Shown piece by piece: positions 33,637-45,879 of a DNA stretch of 64,000 nt (its first letter is position 1; each line of letters starts with the position of its first letter). Position numbers and translations under genes: made by a program. This DNA is from Diploptera punctata (lineage: Eukaryota; Arthropoda; Insecta; Blattodea; Blaberidae): NCBI GenBank assembly GCA_030220185.1, contig JASPKZ010002338.1, forward strand, positions 186,001-250,000, read 5' to 3'. Below the pieces are notes generated by a model. It was given only the letters and a program-made list of their open reading frames with translations. It did no database searches and was not told the DNA's origin.

Positions 33637-33667
<31 letters not shown>

Positions 33668-33950
33668 AGTACATTCACGAATTTAGGCAATTTGTTGACC
33701 TGTTTCGGCCTCAAGAGAAACACCATCCAAAAGTCTTTTGAGTGGACGTCCTGGTCTTCTTCTTCCTGCAGGTTGATATCTTAACATTTGTTTGGGTATT
33801 CTGTGATCTTCCATTCGATGAACATGTTGCATCCATCTTGACTTATAATCAGAAATTTTGTTTTCTAAAGGTTCCATGTGTAATTCTTCTAAGATGTTTT
33901 AATTTATTGTATTTACGATTTTATTATTCATTTAACACTTCTCATTGAAG
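33635..33950 (-). pseudogene. LINE-I C-terminal fragment
   Basis: The minus frame reads MEPLENKISDYKSRWMQHVH, RMEDHRIPKQMLRYQPAG, GRRRPGRPLKRLLDGVSLEA, then the stop. It ends in a (GAT)n tail of ten or so units at 33634-33667. It is the longer partner of 24952-25084. Confidence 0.85.
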
Positions 33951-33957
33951 GATAAAT

Positions 33958-34089
33958 TATATTTGAAGAGAAAAATGTTCGCCTAGACCGAGACTCGAAC
34001 CCGGGACCCTTGGCTTTCCGGGCCAAGTGCTCTACCAACTGAGCTACCGAGGCGAGTCACGCTCTAGACGCAAATTTTTCTCTTATATA
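33958..34089 (-). mobile_element. tRNA-cored foldback element 3
   Basis: A well-preserved tRNA-like sequence on minus at 33981-34053 (D-arm AGCTCAGTTGGTAGAGC, B-box GGTTCGAGTCT, loop CCGGAAA in stem TTGGC/GCCAA) is enclosed by inverted AT-rich arms (AGAGAAAAATG left, complementary CAAATTTTTCTCT right). Position 33 is C instead of U, which argues against a working tRNA. Confidence 0.6.
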
Positions 34090-34249
34090 CATTGTAATTC
34101 CCTCGCGCCAAATGCTTGAAACCGTAGCTTCTATCTTATTGTATTTATTTTATGTTCGCCGAGATCAATCGGCATCTTCTCCGACTCCGCTGTGTCGCGA
34201 ATAGTCTAAACGTATTTTTCAGGCGTTCATAGCATTATGAACACAGTTT

Positions 34250-34556
34250 GGATTTTTTGTTTTGTCTAATGCCACCAGGTTTGTCTTTTATGACATTTCT
34301 GGCTTCTCCTCTGACGGAATTGTTATCCATTTCTTAGGTTGGGGCACGTGGAAGGCGGAGTTACGTTACCACGATGATATGATGGATGATAAATGATAAT
34401 GAAGCGCCAGGAGAGTTCTTAACCTAAATTCCAGACCATGGGCAACCACAGGAATAATTACCTTTAAAAAAATTCCTATGGTTTGACTGGGAATCGAATG
34501 CGGGACCTCATGAACACTAGACAGAAACACTGACCACTAGCCCGTGAGGCTGGTTT
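34250..34556 (-). mobile_element. SINE-E copy
   Basis: The reverse complement of 45880-46193: a tRNA-like head AGCCTCACGGGCTAGTGGTC, B-box-like GCATTCGATTCCC, and a body containing AGGTTAAGAACTCTCCTGGC, ending with GGTGGCATTAGACAAAACA. Confidence 0.8.
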
Positions 34557-34599
34557 AAACATGCATAAAATTATTCTTTTTTAATTCAATGTCAACAGT

Positions 34600-34757
34600 T
34601 TGTTATTTCTGGTATTCTCTCTTGGCATTGGCGTATTGTAACACACTTCTGAGGTTGGGGCGCCTAGTAAGGCAGGGTTACGCTGCCTAATGATGGTGAT
34701 GGTAATGATGCGCCTGGACAGATCTTAATCATAAACTTAACCTAATGATGTCAATAC
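34600..34757 (-). repeat. diverged SINE-E body fragment
   Basis: Similar in order to SINE-E (TTGGGGCGCC, GGCAGGGTTACGCTGCC), but far more diverged. The head is missing and SINE-A follows directly. Confidence 0.5.
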
Positions 34758-34954
34758 GAATGATGATGATGATGATGATGACCATATGATGTTCGGGGAC
34801 CGTTTGGGTTCTTAAGTTTCCTGACATTTGTCTTACAGGCGAGGAAAAACCACTAAAAAAAGAAATCTCAATCAGAAAAATTGTCCCGACCGGGGATCGA
34901 ATCCAGGCCCGCTGCGTGACAAGGCAACACGCTACCTCTAGACCACAACGGTGG
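34758..34954 (-). mobile_element. SINE-A, 3'-truncated
   Basis: Only the head and the first part of the body, as far as the (GAT)n region, are present. Confidence 0.8.
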
Positions 34955-35021
34955 TCTGCATGAAAGTTTGATATGCAAAAAACGTCCGTTTTTTAAAGAA
35001 AAAGTTAATTATCACGTAATT

Positions 35022-35460
35022 GTTCTTATTATATCTGGCTTCCTATAAAGACCATGTAATTCACTGTTAAGCAGTCTTCTCCATTCACCTGTCTGTTCAT
35101 CTCTCTTTGGTCCAAAAATGTTCTCAAATACTCGCAACCTCCCTTCCTCCCTTGATTGTTTCGCACCCATATAATATAACTGGTAGAATAGGCTAATAGT
35201 TTTATATATTTTCAGCTTAACGTTTTTTGAAAGGAGTTGGGACATCAAGAGTCTCTGTAATGCATAATAGCATGCATTTCCAGAATTGAGCCTATGTTTA
35301 ATTTCTTTGTGCATCTCATTCCTATTTGTGATTATTGTTCCTAGGTATTTGAATTCAGCCACTTCCTCTAAATTTTCCTAATTTGTCATTAGCTGCCCAT
35401 TTCCAATATATAATGTATTTTTATGCGTGACTTAATTTTATTGATATTTGCTTCCAGATA
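35022..35460 (-). pseudogene. LINE-A internal fragment
   Basis: Runs on minus from about INKTK through AEFKYLGTIITNRNEMHKEI, LYRKPDIIRT. It is truncated at both ends, with a frame change in the ILPVILYGCETW block. Confidence 0.8.
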
Positions 35461-35467
35461 GTATAAG

Positions 35468-35469
35468 TG

Positions 35470-35562
<93 letters not shown>
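35468..35562. repeat. (ATT)n microsatellite
   Basis: About 95 bp of pure ATT. The following 35563-36109 shows no supported feature. Confidence 0.95.
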
Positions 35563-35565
<3 letters not shown>

Positions 35566-36109
35566 TGAAACTCGAAACTGTTAGAATTTTGTTTTTAATA
35601 GCGTTGCATCACTAAAAGCCACAAAAACTAATCTGTGTGTAGATCGTCATTTGTCTTGTGGTCGCTATGACGTCAACTCCGAGGGGGAAAAAAGCAACCC
35701 AGATGATTCTATAGTTCGTCCGATAGAGGAGCTGGTGTTCTGTCGGTTTGAATTAATAGAGTAAAAAGCCACCCCTATGCACATTACTCTGTATCTATTT
35801 TAATCATTCAAATCCTATCGACTATTTTTACTTACCGCCATTGATATTATAATCAATATTTCCAGGCGGAAAAAAAAGTTAGTATTATTTTCATTATCTG
35901 GAGGATACTTTATATTCCAAATCAGAATTTTCATTTACAATTTTTTTATTATTTTATGAATAAGAATGGATGTTGTAAAAACATGACAATCGTAGTGCAG
36001 TGACGGTTCGTGCCTCGACATTTTGTTAGCATCAAACAGTTTGCGGATATCTACCTGTTAGATTTACCCTAAATAAAATTCTTTAGGCAATGTTAGAAGT
36101 AAACATCAA

Positions 36110-36866
36110 TAAATAGTTAATTAATAGTTCACAAATGAGATTCCTCCGATCACTAACTGGAGTAACATTAAGGGATACAATGAAAAGTGATGAGATAAGG
36201 ATGCAGTGGAATAGTAGGGAAATGGTTGAACGTATACAAAATTATCATAAGTAATGCCACGAGTGATTTCCAAATTATCGATAAATTCACGACTCACGAA
36301 GTGAGGAGTGAATTTATCTAGAGAATTTGGAAATCAAGAGTGGCATTTGTTAGGACTATTTAACGAATAAAATTAAGCTGTTTACTCACAAATCATTATT
36401 TAACTATAGTTATTTTAAAATATTTATATATTTAATGTAAACGGCGATGTTTGAAAACAAATGAGAAACGATAGGTACGCTTCTACTGCTTCTTTTGTTT
36501 ATCACTGCAACCAGATCATACTATTTATTGCCAAAGAAACGCAATATTGTAAGGAGGAGCTTTCTTTAATATGGTAATTATAACACTGATAAATATTTGG
36601 TGAAACACGACTCTGATTGGTTGTAAAACAGAAATCATTGAAATGTGATTGGTCATTGACTCCCATTTGGGGCATGAGTTAAATAGTCAGATTAAATGGT
36701 TCCAACACGTCCAGAGAATGTCAAATTCCCGTTTACCAAAGATGATTTCCCACCTGAACCTTAAAGGCAAAAGAGACCTCGGAAGACCCTTCAACCGATG
36801 GAAAGATCAGTTTTTGTAGTCGGAGAACGGGTATCATCACTCAATACTGCATTTGGAAGAAGAAGA
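36110..36866 (+). pseudogene. LINE-L fragment split by MITE-1
   Basis: The left part, frame from 36132, reads QMRFLRSLTGVTLRDTMKSD to MVERIQNY. The right part from 36689 reads QIKWFQHVQRMSNSRLPKMI, NLKGKRDLGRPFNRWKDQFL-stop, with a (GAA)n tail at about 36854-36866. Removing the MITE and one TCA restores a continuous frame (NY-Q-IKW). Confidence 0.85.
36248..36685 (-). mobile_element. MITE-1, short form, inside LINE-L
   Basis: Flanked by TCA at 36245-36247 and 36686-36688. 438 bp, same ends and foldback as the copy at 12223. The host LINE frame proves that the TCA is a duplicated target of 3 bp. Confidence 0.92.
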
Positions 36867-37577
36867 AGACATCAATAAAACTAAATATATGTTCACACAT
36901 AAAAGTGTGTTATATAATGGAAATGGACAGCTAATGACAAATGAGGGAAATTTTGAAGAAGTGGCTGAATTCAAATACCTAGGAACAATAATCACAAACA
37001 GGAATGAGATGCACAAAGAAATTAAACATAGGCTCAATTCTGGAAATGCGTGCTATTATGCATTACAGAGACTCTTTACAAAAAAGTTAAACTGAAAATA
37101 TATAAAACTGTTATTCTCCCAGTTATATTATATGGATTCGAAACATGGACTCTTACTTTAAGGTAGGAAGAAAGATTACGAGTGTTTGAGAATAATGTAC
37201 TTAGAAACATTTTTTGGCCAAAAAGAGAGGAACAGTCGTGAATGGAGAAGACTGCATAATAGTGAGCTTCATGATATGTATAGGAACGATATATAATAAG
37301 AACAGTCAAGTCTTGTTGACTGTGATGTGCAGGACATGTGGCACGAATGGGGAATGAAAGAGGTGCATGGAAGCTTTTTTTATAGGAAAATCAGGAAAAC
37401 GCCCAGTTGGTAGATCAAGAATGAGGTGGGAGAATAAAATTATCCGTGATTTGAGGGGAGTATATTATACAGGGGATGATTGGAAAGCGTTAGCTCAGGA
37501 TAGGTATGTGTGGAGAGCTTATGTCCGCGCGGACATGAACCTACGGGTTCGATAGAACCAGTGAGTTAGTTAGTTAG
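36867..37577 (+). pseudogene. LINE-A copy, frameshifted
   Basis: Runs from DINKTKYMFTHK through GTIITNRNEMHKEIKHRLNS; several frame breaks follow after LQRLFTKKLN. The C-terminal part WENKIIRDLRGVYYTG is open again, and the tail is a variant (GTTA)n. An older, more diverged copy. Confidence 0.85.
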
Positions 37578-37934
37578 GCAATTTATTTCCGGTTTAAGAT
37601 TCTTTATACTCTGTAAATCTGTGCTACGGGATCCTCGAGTTTATTTCCTTTTGAAGGGAACTACGGTCAGGGTTTTACCCACATAAAAAAATGTTTGACT
37701 TCGCCCAGAGTTGATCCCTCGATGGTCGAAAAGATATTCTCTTCTAGAACATTTTTAGTTTAATTTAACTTTTTTACTTTAAATGATTTTGGTATCTTTG
37801 ATTATTTCGTGTTTATCGTACCAATATGTCGTGCGTTTCTATTATTCCCTTATTTTCTTTCATTCACTTTTCCTTAGTATTATCTCAGTGCTGAGGGCTC
37901 CCTCTGAGACAACTCAAAGATTTAAGATAAAACA
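37578..37934. other. no gene seen
   Basis: Unrecognised sequence. Confidence 0.5.
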
Positions 37935-38683
37935 CACAATTAATTCGTATATTTGTAATAAACAATTATTGGACGAATACGATAACTGGGGTTTGAAAAT
38001 AAATCTAGAAAAAAACATTTTATATGGGATATGAAGCCGAAACCGAAGATTTAACATGGGAAGATAAAAAAGGGGTGTATTAGAGGATGTGAAGAATTTG
38101 AGTATCTGGGAGTAAAATTAGATAAAGAGGATAAACAAGAAAGTGATATTAAGAACAGAATAAATAAAGGTAGAGCAATAACAGCAATGATGAATGGAGT
38201 CTTATGGAACAGACATATAACCAGGAAAAATAAGTTACAAATATATAATTCAATAGTGAGAAGTACTGTCACATATGGAGCTGAAGTTTGGAAATTCAAC
38301 AAAAACTTAGAACAAAAACTTACGTCGATAGAAATGGATTTCTTGAAGAGAGCAGCAAGATGTTCAGAATTAGACAAAATAAGAAATACTGTCATAAGAG
38401 AAAAAATTAATATTGGTTATTCAATAGTAGATTATATACGGTATAAGCAATTAAACTGGTATGGGCACGTACGACGAATGCAAGAAGAAAGATTACCCAG
38501 GAAAACATTGGAATGGTGTCCACCTGGAAGAAGAAGGATAGGAAGACCTCGAAACTCGTGGATGCAGGAAATAAGAACTGGAATGAGAGCAAGAGGACTG
38601 GAGGACATGGATTGGATGGAGAGAGACGAGTGGAGAAGAAAAATAAAAACTTTAAGCACAGAAAGATGTGTAAACATTACAAT

Positions 38684-38732
<49 letters not shown>
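37935..38732 (+). mobile_element. LINE-D, best copy of the C-terminal half, (TA)n tail
   Basis: Readable from QLLDEYDNWGLKINLEK. It is in frame from 38187: NGVLWNRHITRKNKLQIYNS, VTYGAEVWKFNKNLEQKL, MDFLKRAARCSELDKIRN, KQLNWYGHVRRMQEERLP, GRRRIGRPRNSWMQEIRT and MERDEWRRKIKTLSTERC. It ends in an (AT)n run at 38690-38732. The catalytic box is missing; one frameshift near 38030. Confidence 0.85.
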
Positions 38733-38734
<2 letters not shown>

Positions 38735-38755
38735 CTAAAATATAATAAACAAGGA

Positions 38756-38865
38756 TCCACCGCTCTGGTCTTATCTCGCAGAGGGTCCTGGTTTGATCTC
38801 CAGTCGGGACAAGTTTCCTGAGTGACATTTTTTTTTCTTCGGGGCTTTACCTCGCCTTCCTTATA
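38756..38865 (+). repeat. degenerate SINE-A head
   Basis: CCACCGCTCTGGTCTTATCT, then GGTTTGATCTCCAGTCGGG, follow the SINE-A head with deletions. An (AT)n run lies at about 38881-38902. Confidence 0.6.
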
Positions 38866-38902
38866 TACAACTATACATCCTTATATATATATATATATAT
38901 AT

Positions 38903-39454
38903 ACACATACACACTGTATACCTAAATTTTCTAGACGCGACATGACCAGTCATGTTCATGTCCCTAAAAATTTGCATGTTGGTGGATTTATGTAATGGTT
39001 GCTAAATAGTTAGAATCCATATTTGTCTCGCTTTAAAAGTATACGTCACAAGAATATTAAAGATAAGTGACTTATAAGAGAATAAAAGATTCTGCCGATG
39101 AATTTTCCCCACGGTATTTAACTGTGTTCATCCTTTTCTAATTAGCAGCACCGGCGGCGCATGTAGCAGAGATCATGAAATCAAGCCAGAGCTTGTAAAG
39201 CAAAGATATTCCACTCCATACAGTCATTAGTACTGTATGCCTATTCATAATTCTTTCGCAATTAGTGAACAGAGCCCATCTGTTGGTACAACTGTCATTT
39301 ACAACATTAACACAATCTCTTTGAAACAATTGCATTCCACATCACTTTCCTGTGCGTTATAAGTGAGGAGCTGAGGAGAAGAGTGGAATAACTAACGAGA
39401 AAACGAATATGTTCTCAATCCATTTAGTCTATTTTCGTCTCTAAAAGCTTGTTT
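38903..39454. other. no gene seen
   Basis: Unrecognised sequence; the short frames on both strands have no support. Confidence 0.5.
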
Positions 39455-40065
39455 AAAATGAAATGAAGATGTTGAGAGCAATAACAGGATACCAAAGTAA
39501 AATCTGTCACCAGAATAAAATTTTAGAGAGATCTAATCAATTTAAATATCTTCGATATTATCTCTCTATCTGGGATGAAAAGGATATCCCTGAAAAAGTT
39601 ACTAGTTATAATAAAATTTTGGGAATTATTAATCAAGTTATGAAACCATCCCTTGTACAAAAAAACACCAGATTACGTTTATATAACACTTTGGCTAGAC
39701 CAGTGTTGACCTATGGTAGTGAAGCATGGACACTAAAAAGACAACATGAAAGCAGAATAACGGCTTGTGAAATGAGATTCATGCGCAGAACAGCGGGTTA
39801 CACCAGATGGAATCGGAAAAGGAACACCGATATCTTAAAAGAATTGAAGAGTACGCCAATTTTGGAATATATTAAACAGTACCAACTAAATTGGAAACAC
39901 CATCTTGAAATAATGAGTTCAAATCGGATCCCCAAAGCGGTTTATAATTATATACCAAGAGGACGAAGATCACTGGACCGACCTATGAAACGCTGGAGGG
40001 AAAATTTTCTATAGGATCGTAACATGCCTTGGCCTAATACTTGGAAGGAAGAAGAAGAAGAATAC
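39455..40065 (+). mobile_element. LINE-F C-terminal half
   Basis: An open frame of 183 residues, 39463-40014: SNQFKYLRYYLSIWDEKD, RLRLYNTLARPVLTYGSEAW, MRFMRRTAGYTRWNRKRN, RIPKAVYNYIPRGRRSLDRP. The 3' end reads TGGCCTAATACTTGGAAGG followed by (GAA)n. A short minus copy of its end is at 53575-53688. Confidence 0.85.
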
Positions 40066-40758
40066 ATTGGTCTGAAATACAATTTTGTTACGATTTGAAT
40101 GTTTGTTCATGCTTTATACAGCTGTACGTTTGTCAAGCAAATAAACTATAGGCCTATTCATAAAATGATGCAGAGGTATTGTTCATTTTGATTTTATTTT
40201 CTATTCCAGAATATGCTTAAAATTAGTGGCGTTGTTTGTTAAAAATTAAGAAATTACACTAGAATAGAATATTACATTTTTATGTTTTAGTTTAATCGAA
40301 GTGAACTCCATTTTATAATATACGCCATTTTCTTGTCAACAAATGAATGCTTTTTCGTCAATGTGGACACCATTAGTTTGAGTTGATGTTCACAGATAGC
40401 GCATTGTTCGCATTGTTGGATGCATCTCATTAGCGAGATTATCTGCCACAATGGAGTAATGGAGCATCCCTGCTTGTTTCATGGCGTTCTATCATTCTCA
40501 CTGATAAACACAATCCTTACAACAAACTAAAAATCTCTAAATATTTACCGTATATGGTGTTGTATCCTCTATAAAACTTTATGGCTACACAGGACGATAG
40601 TATTTTTTATTGTTTCAGAGCAATTAATTTAGTGCTTTTCGGTTTTCAAGCAATGTAGGCCTACATCGATTGTTGCCTACATGATTGTTGAATGATGTTA
40701 AAACAAGCAAATAATAGTATAATCAATTGAGTTGGTGTTTACTTGATGAAACTCCATA
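40066..40758. other. no gene seen
   Basis: Unique-looking sequence with only short frames. Confidence 0.5.
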
Positions 40759-41137
40759 TTTATTAATTAAATAAAAATAAAACTTAGTTTTATTTGATTT
40801 TCATATTTATTATATAATTCAGTGACAGCTGTTTCGGTACACTGTACCTTCTTCAGACATGTTAACAAATTATGAATTGTGTTCCAACTGATCTAAGCGA
40901 CAATACAACAATAATTTATTTAAATTTTGAAATTTACGAATGAATCGCCTTTATTAAATTAAAAAAATAAATAAATTATTGTTGTATTGTTGTTTAGATC
41001 AGTTGGGACATAATTCATAATTTGTTAACATGTCTGAAGAAGGTACAGTGTACCGAAACAGCTGTCACTGAATTATATCTTAATAAATATGAAAATCAAA
41101 TAAAACTAAGTTTTATTTTTATTTAATTAATAAATAA
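40759..41137. mobile_element. Penelope-like palindrome, ~165-bp arms
   Basis: The arms at about 40759-40919 and 40968-41137 are near-perfect reverse complements around a spacer of about 48 bp. Both carry a hammerhead-like core (GTCTGAAGAAGGTACAGTG on the right). No coding sequence is seen; the assignment is by the ribozyme-like core and the palindromic design. Confidence 0.65.
41031..41069 (+). ncRNA. hammerhead-ribozyme-like motif 2
   Basis: CTGAAGA at 41034-41040, stem II GGTAC/GTACC with an AGT loop (41042-41054), GAAA at 41055-41058, self-complementary ACAGCTGT at 41058-41065 as stem III, and C at 41066 as the predicted cleavage base. Stem I is weak (about 2 bp next to the core). The mirror copy lies on minus near 40835. 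Confidence 0.65.
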
Positions 41138-41145
41138 TAGTACAT

Positions 41146-41715
41146 TACGATGCGAGGTTGGGAAGTGGTTTTTACAGAATCGAGGAAAAATGTTTAAAAA
41201 CCGAGCGATAGCTCAGTTTTTAATTTCCGAGATTCTGTAAAACACTTCACAAACGTGCGTTGTTCATTATGTTTTGCGCGATGGTGTTTTCAAAATAATA
41301 GTAAATAATAACATCTTTGTTGGAAATATTTGCGTTCATTATAAACAATTGATTAACGTTAACAGTGTGGGCAATGTTTATTAGTTGAAACAATAGGAGG
41401 CCTTGAAAACAATTAATGATAACATGGCCGCAAGTACGTATTTATTATTTTATATTGTTTCAAATAAAGTTCAGTTCATTTAAAATGCAGTGATTTGTTT
41501 CGTATAATGTATATTAACACTACCTTTTGGATATTTTCTGTATAAACATTGAACGTAGAATATATAGTGGGCAGTGATTTTACTTCCCGCACGAGGGTGT
41601 AAATGTATTACAGTATAGTTATTTAGGTTGGCAACCCCGAAAAGTAGGAAGTTGAACTTTCAATCATGGTCGCCATTGCTGTAAGTACGACAAAAAGTAC
41701 TATCGCGCAAAAAAC
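41146..41715 (+). repeat. dispersed repeat R3, copy 1
   Basis: Begins TACGATGCGAGGTTGGGAAG and has a hairpin (TTACAGAATC and GATTCTGTAA). The reverse copy at 49738-50492 and the partial one at 60796-61167 share it. It codes for nothing I recognise. A non-autonomous DNA element is possible. Confidence 0.75.
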
Positions 41716-41737
41716 ATTTAGGACTAAAAAATTGTCA

Positions 41738-42176
41738 TAAGTAATGCCACGAGTGATTTCCAAATTATCGATAAATTCACGACTCACGAAGTGAGGAGTG
41801 AATTTATCTAGAGAATTTGGAAATCAAGAGTGGCATTTGTTAGGACTATTTAACGAATAAAATTAAGCTGTTTACTCACAAATCATTATTTAACTATAGT
41901 TATTTTAAAATATGTATATATTTAATGTAAACGGCGATGTTTGAAAACAAATGAGAAACGATAGGTACGCTTCTACTGCTTCTTTTGTTTATCACTGCAA
42001 CCAGATCATACTATTTATTGCCAAAGGAACGCAATATTGTAAGGAGGAGCTTTCTTTAATATGGTAATTATAACACTGATAAATATTTGGTGAAACACGA
42101 CTCTGATTGGTTGTAAAACAGAAATCATTGAAACGTGATTGGTCATTGACTCCCATTTGGGGCATGAGTTAAATAG
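41738..42176 (-). mobile_element. MITE-1, short form
   Basis: 439 bp, bracketed by TCA at 41735-41737 and 42177-42179. Close to identical to the copies at 12223 and 44022. Confidence 0.88.
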
Positions 42177-42383
42177 TCAATTTAAATTTTAGAGCTCAAG
42201 ATTTCAGTCATGTTTATAGACGCTTAATGCCACATTGAGCCTCGTATGTTTAAGTTTATTTTTGACATCAGATGACAAGTGTACAGTACACTGGCCTCTC
42301 ACCATATTCGCAGAGCTGATTATTGGATTTAATTAGCCCATACAAGGCGTTATTAGACTCAAGTGAATTGCTTGTTTTCCGAA

Positions 42384-42974
42384 GTTAAACATAGGCTCAA
42401 TTCTGGAAATGCGTGCTATTATGCATTACAGAGACTTTTGATGTCCCAACTCCTTTCAAAAAACGTTTAACTGAAAACATATAAAACTATTATTCTACCA
42501 GTTATATTATATGGGTGCGAAACATGGACTCTTACTTTAAGGGAGGAAAGGAGATTACGAGTATTTGAGAATAAAGTTCTTAGGAACATTTTTGGACCAA
42601 AAAGAGAGATGAACAGACATGTGAATGGAGAAGACTACATAACAATGAACTACATGGTCTTTATAGGAAGCCAGATATAATAAGAACAGTTAAGTCTCGT
42701 AGACTGCGATGGGCAGGACATGTTGCACGTATGGGGAATGAAAGACTTGCATGGAAGCTTCTTGTAGGAAAGCCAGAGGGAAAACGCCCAGTTGGTAGAC
42801 CAAGAATGAGGTGGGAGAATAACATTAACTATGATTTGAGGGAAGTAGATGATACAGGGAATGATTGGAAAGCATTAGCTCAGGATAGGGATATATGGAG
42901 AGCTTATGTCCGCGCGGCCATGAACCTAAGGGTTCGATAGTGCCAGTGAGTAAGTAAGTAAGTAAGTAAGTAAG
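42384..42974 (+). mobile_element. LINE-A copy with (GTAA)n tail
   Basis: Starts at VKHRLNSGNACYYAL in LINE-A terms. Frame breaks are seen near KNV and in the RDEQ block. The last 69 codons are open (42731-42940), followed by about six GTAA units. Confidence 0.88.
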
Positions 42975-43589
42975 AATTGCTTGTTTTCTGAGCTGATTTT
43001 TATTTTAATTATATTACTTAGTGACTTCTAGTAAAAAAAAATCCAACCCGACATTTGGCTTCAACACTGAGACCCATGACTTTACTTCCCTTCCGAAGGA
43101 AATCAAATTCAGGATTTTCATGTATTCAAAAATCCATCTACCCTGGTAAGTTTTGAGCACGCAAACTTGGTAACTAAAGGCGAGTGCGGTAACTAATAAA
43201 GTCCAAAGGACCGACTTACTCATTCTTGTTTTACTGCACTGTGTTTGAAAGAAAATTCATATTTTACGAACCAAAACCTGAGTTTTCTTATTGTAACAAC
43301 GTTTTCCCACTTATATTGCAATGGTGTCACAATGTTGGCCCTGAGCAAATAATAATATCCCCCGTACACTCGCTTTCCATTAAGAGGAGACTTCCGATTG
43401 TCAACAATGTACCAATCGATGTCTCTAATTATTATTGATCCTGTTATTACAAGTCCTGCTATTGGTCTGTTCTAACACAAACATCATCACAATTCTCCGC
43501 GACAAATTCCCCTGATAGTGGCAATATTGTTTCTGTAATATAGCAATTCCTACATTTATTAGCAAAATGAGCTATCGATACTAGTAAAA
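42975..43589. other. no gene seen
   Basis: Unrecognised, with short frames only. Confidence 0.5.
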
Positions 43590-44021
43590 TTCATGGTGAT
43601 TTTCCGTTGAGGTATTAGTTCACAGTAATATAATGTACGGTTAAAAACTATAATATAGTTAACTTCTAGGTCCGTCTCCTCAATTTAAGTTCTTTTAAAA
43701 CTCATCATCAGCAGAATGCATTAGGTCCGTTCTTGTTGACCCTTGTTGAAGCACTGACTTGGTTGTGAGAATTTTGTAAGAGAAATCAACAGCAACCTGA
43801 TTCTCAATGAATACACACCTAATCCACACAATCCTCTGTACAAAATTCTCACAACCAAGTCAGTGCTTCAACAAGGGTCAACAAGAACGGACCTAATGCA
43901 TTCTGCTGATGATGGGACTAGTCCCGAAAGGCCTGCAGAGTTTTAAAAGAACTTAAGTTGAGGAGACGGACCTACAAGGTAACTATATTATAGTTTTTAA
44001 CCGTATATTATATTACTGTGA
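43590..44021. mobile_element. Penelope-like palindrome with C-terminal coding remnants
   Basis: The right arm reads NEYTPNPHNPLYKILTTK, SVLQQGSTRTDLMHSADDGT, SPERPAEF-stop (43806-43944). This resembles the end of the GIY-YIG ORF at 53979-54350 (NPLY...ADDGTSPE). The left arm is its reverse complement but lacks about 27 bp covering stem II and GAAA. The end TAAGTTGAGGAGACGGACCT is shared with 17637-17765. The MITE at 44022 interrupts the right end. Confidence 0.82.
43903..43938 (+). ncRNA. hammerhead-like motif 4b, probably inactive
   Basis: CTGATGA at 43906-43912, stem II GGGAC/GTCCC, GAAA at 43926-43929, self-complementary AGGCCT as stem III. The base at the cleavage position, 43935, is G, which the hammerhead does not normally accept. 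Stem I CTG/CAG is present. The core codes for ADDGTSPE of the Penelope ORF. Confidence 0.6.
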
Positions 44022-44460
44022 CTATTTAACTCATGCCCCAAATGGGAGTCAATGACCAATCACGTTTCAATGATTTCTGTTTTACAACCAATCAGAGTCG
44101 TGTTTCACCAAATATTTATCAGTGTTATGATTACCATATTAAAGAAAGCTCCTCCTTACAATATTGCGTTCCTTTGGCAATAAATAGTATGATCTGGTTG
44201 CAGTGATAAACAAAAGAAGCAGTAGAAGCGTACCTATCGTTTCTCATTTGTTTTCAAACATCGCCGTTTACATTAAATATATAAATATTTTAAAATAACT
44301 ATAGTTAAATAATGATTTGTGAGTAAACAGCTTAATTTTATTCGTTAAATAGTCCTAACAAATGCCACTCTTGATTTCCAAATTCTCTAGATAAATTCAC
44401 TCCTCACTTCGTGAGTCGTGAATTTATCGATAATTTGGAAATCACTCGTGGCATTACTTG
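44022..44460 (+). mobile_element. MITE-1, short form
   Basis: 439 bp with TGA at 44019-44021 and 44461-44463; inserted in or at the end of the Penelope palindrome. Confidence 0.88.
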
Positions 44461-44724
44461 TGAAAATGAGCTATATTCATGTTTCGTAACAATATTAAAT
44501 TTAGGATTGAGACTCTGTGATACACATAAATTAGATACCCGATCCCATCAACACATTTATATCCCCCCTCATCACACTACGTATTACTCCATAGTTCGGT
44601 GCGGTACAAGTGAGGTAAGCACTGTTACTGCTTTTGGTATTCTATTCTCAGTCATCCTTGCCAAGTGTTTCTTCCAGTTTCTTCTGTATTTCACTATTGT
44701 TGTGTTTAATTCCTTTACTTTTAG

Positions 44725-45265
44725 TCATCATCATCATCTGCATTCATGGATTAGGTCTGTTGACCCGTTCCGACTTCAGCCCATCTCTAGGTCTGCCCAC
44801 ATCTCGGGTGCCTTTAGGTTTGTATTTTGTTATTTGTTTTGGATATCTATCTTCATTCATTCTGTCTATGTGTTGCTTCCATTTTTTGTCTATATGTATC
44901 TATTTTATCAGTTATTGCAAATATTTCAAGTTCCTGTCTTATTTCTGTGTTCTTGTTTCTGTCTTCCTTAGTGCACCCTTTAACAGATCTCAAAAATTTA
45001 ACTTCTGCCGCCGTTATCCTACTTAGATCTTGTTCTCTACTTTTAGTTGTCTTATTTCTGTGTTATGTTTTCTGTCTGTTCTTTGATATCCCGCTATTGG
45101 TCTGAGAAATCTCATTTCAGCAGGTTTATTCTGGTAGATTGTTGTGTTGTCACTGTCCATGTTTCGGATCCATAAGTAATAATAGGCACTGCCATTGTCT
45201 TGTATAATTTCAGTATAGAGTCTTTCCTGGCTTTATTTTTCAAAGTTCTTTTTAGTGTTCCTGTT
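44725..45265 (-). pseudogene. LINE-G-like C-terminal part, decayed
   Basis: The minus strand reads GTLKRTLKNKARKDSILKL, LYKTMAVPIITYGSETWTV, HIDRMNEDRYPKQITKYKPK and GTRDVGRP across frame changes. It ends in a (GAT)n tail at 44725-44736. The plus-strand frames of 186, 130 and 92 residues are shadows. Confidence 0.75.
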
Positions 45266-45489
45266 ATTATTCCAAAATATTATTTTCATGCTCATTCACT
45301 CCCTAGTAAGCCTATATGTTTTAAGTTCTCTAATTGCTTTTACTTTATTCACATAGGCCTACATTTCATTTAATTGTTGTGATAGGCTATGTTTAATTTA
45401 TATTCCTGTTTATTTTACATTTTTGAATTCTGTATTTAATGTGTTTATATCTATTTATAGTTCACCTTTATTTCTAATAATTATATTAA
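45266..45489. other. no gene seen
   Basis: Unrecognised AT-rich sequence. Confidence 0.5.
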
Positions 45490-45808
45490 GACAGTCCACC
45501 TCTGTGGTCTCGAGGTAGCGTGCTACCTTGTCACGCAGCGGGCCCGGGTTCGATCCCCGGTCGGGACAGTGTTTCTGAGGTTTTTATCGAGGTTTTTCCT
45601 CACCTGTAAGACAAATGTCAGGAAAACTTTAAGGCCCAAACGGTCCCCGAAATCATATGGTCATCATCATCATCCTTCACCGGTATGGAAAGCAACGGGA
45701 AGCTACCACATCTACAATTCCCTACTAAAGCTGCAAAGCGTAGCATGAAAATGCCATGATTGCAGTGAAAGACCTGCCCCCGGGCAGAATTACTATGGAT
45801 GAATGGAT
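45490..45808 (+). mobile_element. SINE-A copy
   Basis: Complete head and body with slight deletions in the (CAT)n part and an ATGGATGAATGG end. An imperfect ATATTA-like repeat on both sides may be the target duplication. Confidence 0.88.
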
Positions 45809-45879
45809 ATTATGGTATTTAATAACCTTACGTACGATATTCAATGGGGCATCAACACATGGTTTTTATGTTGACAAAC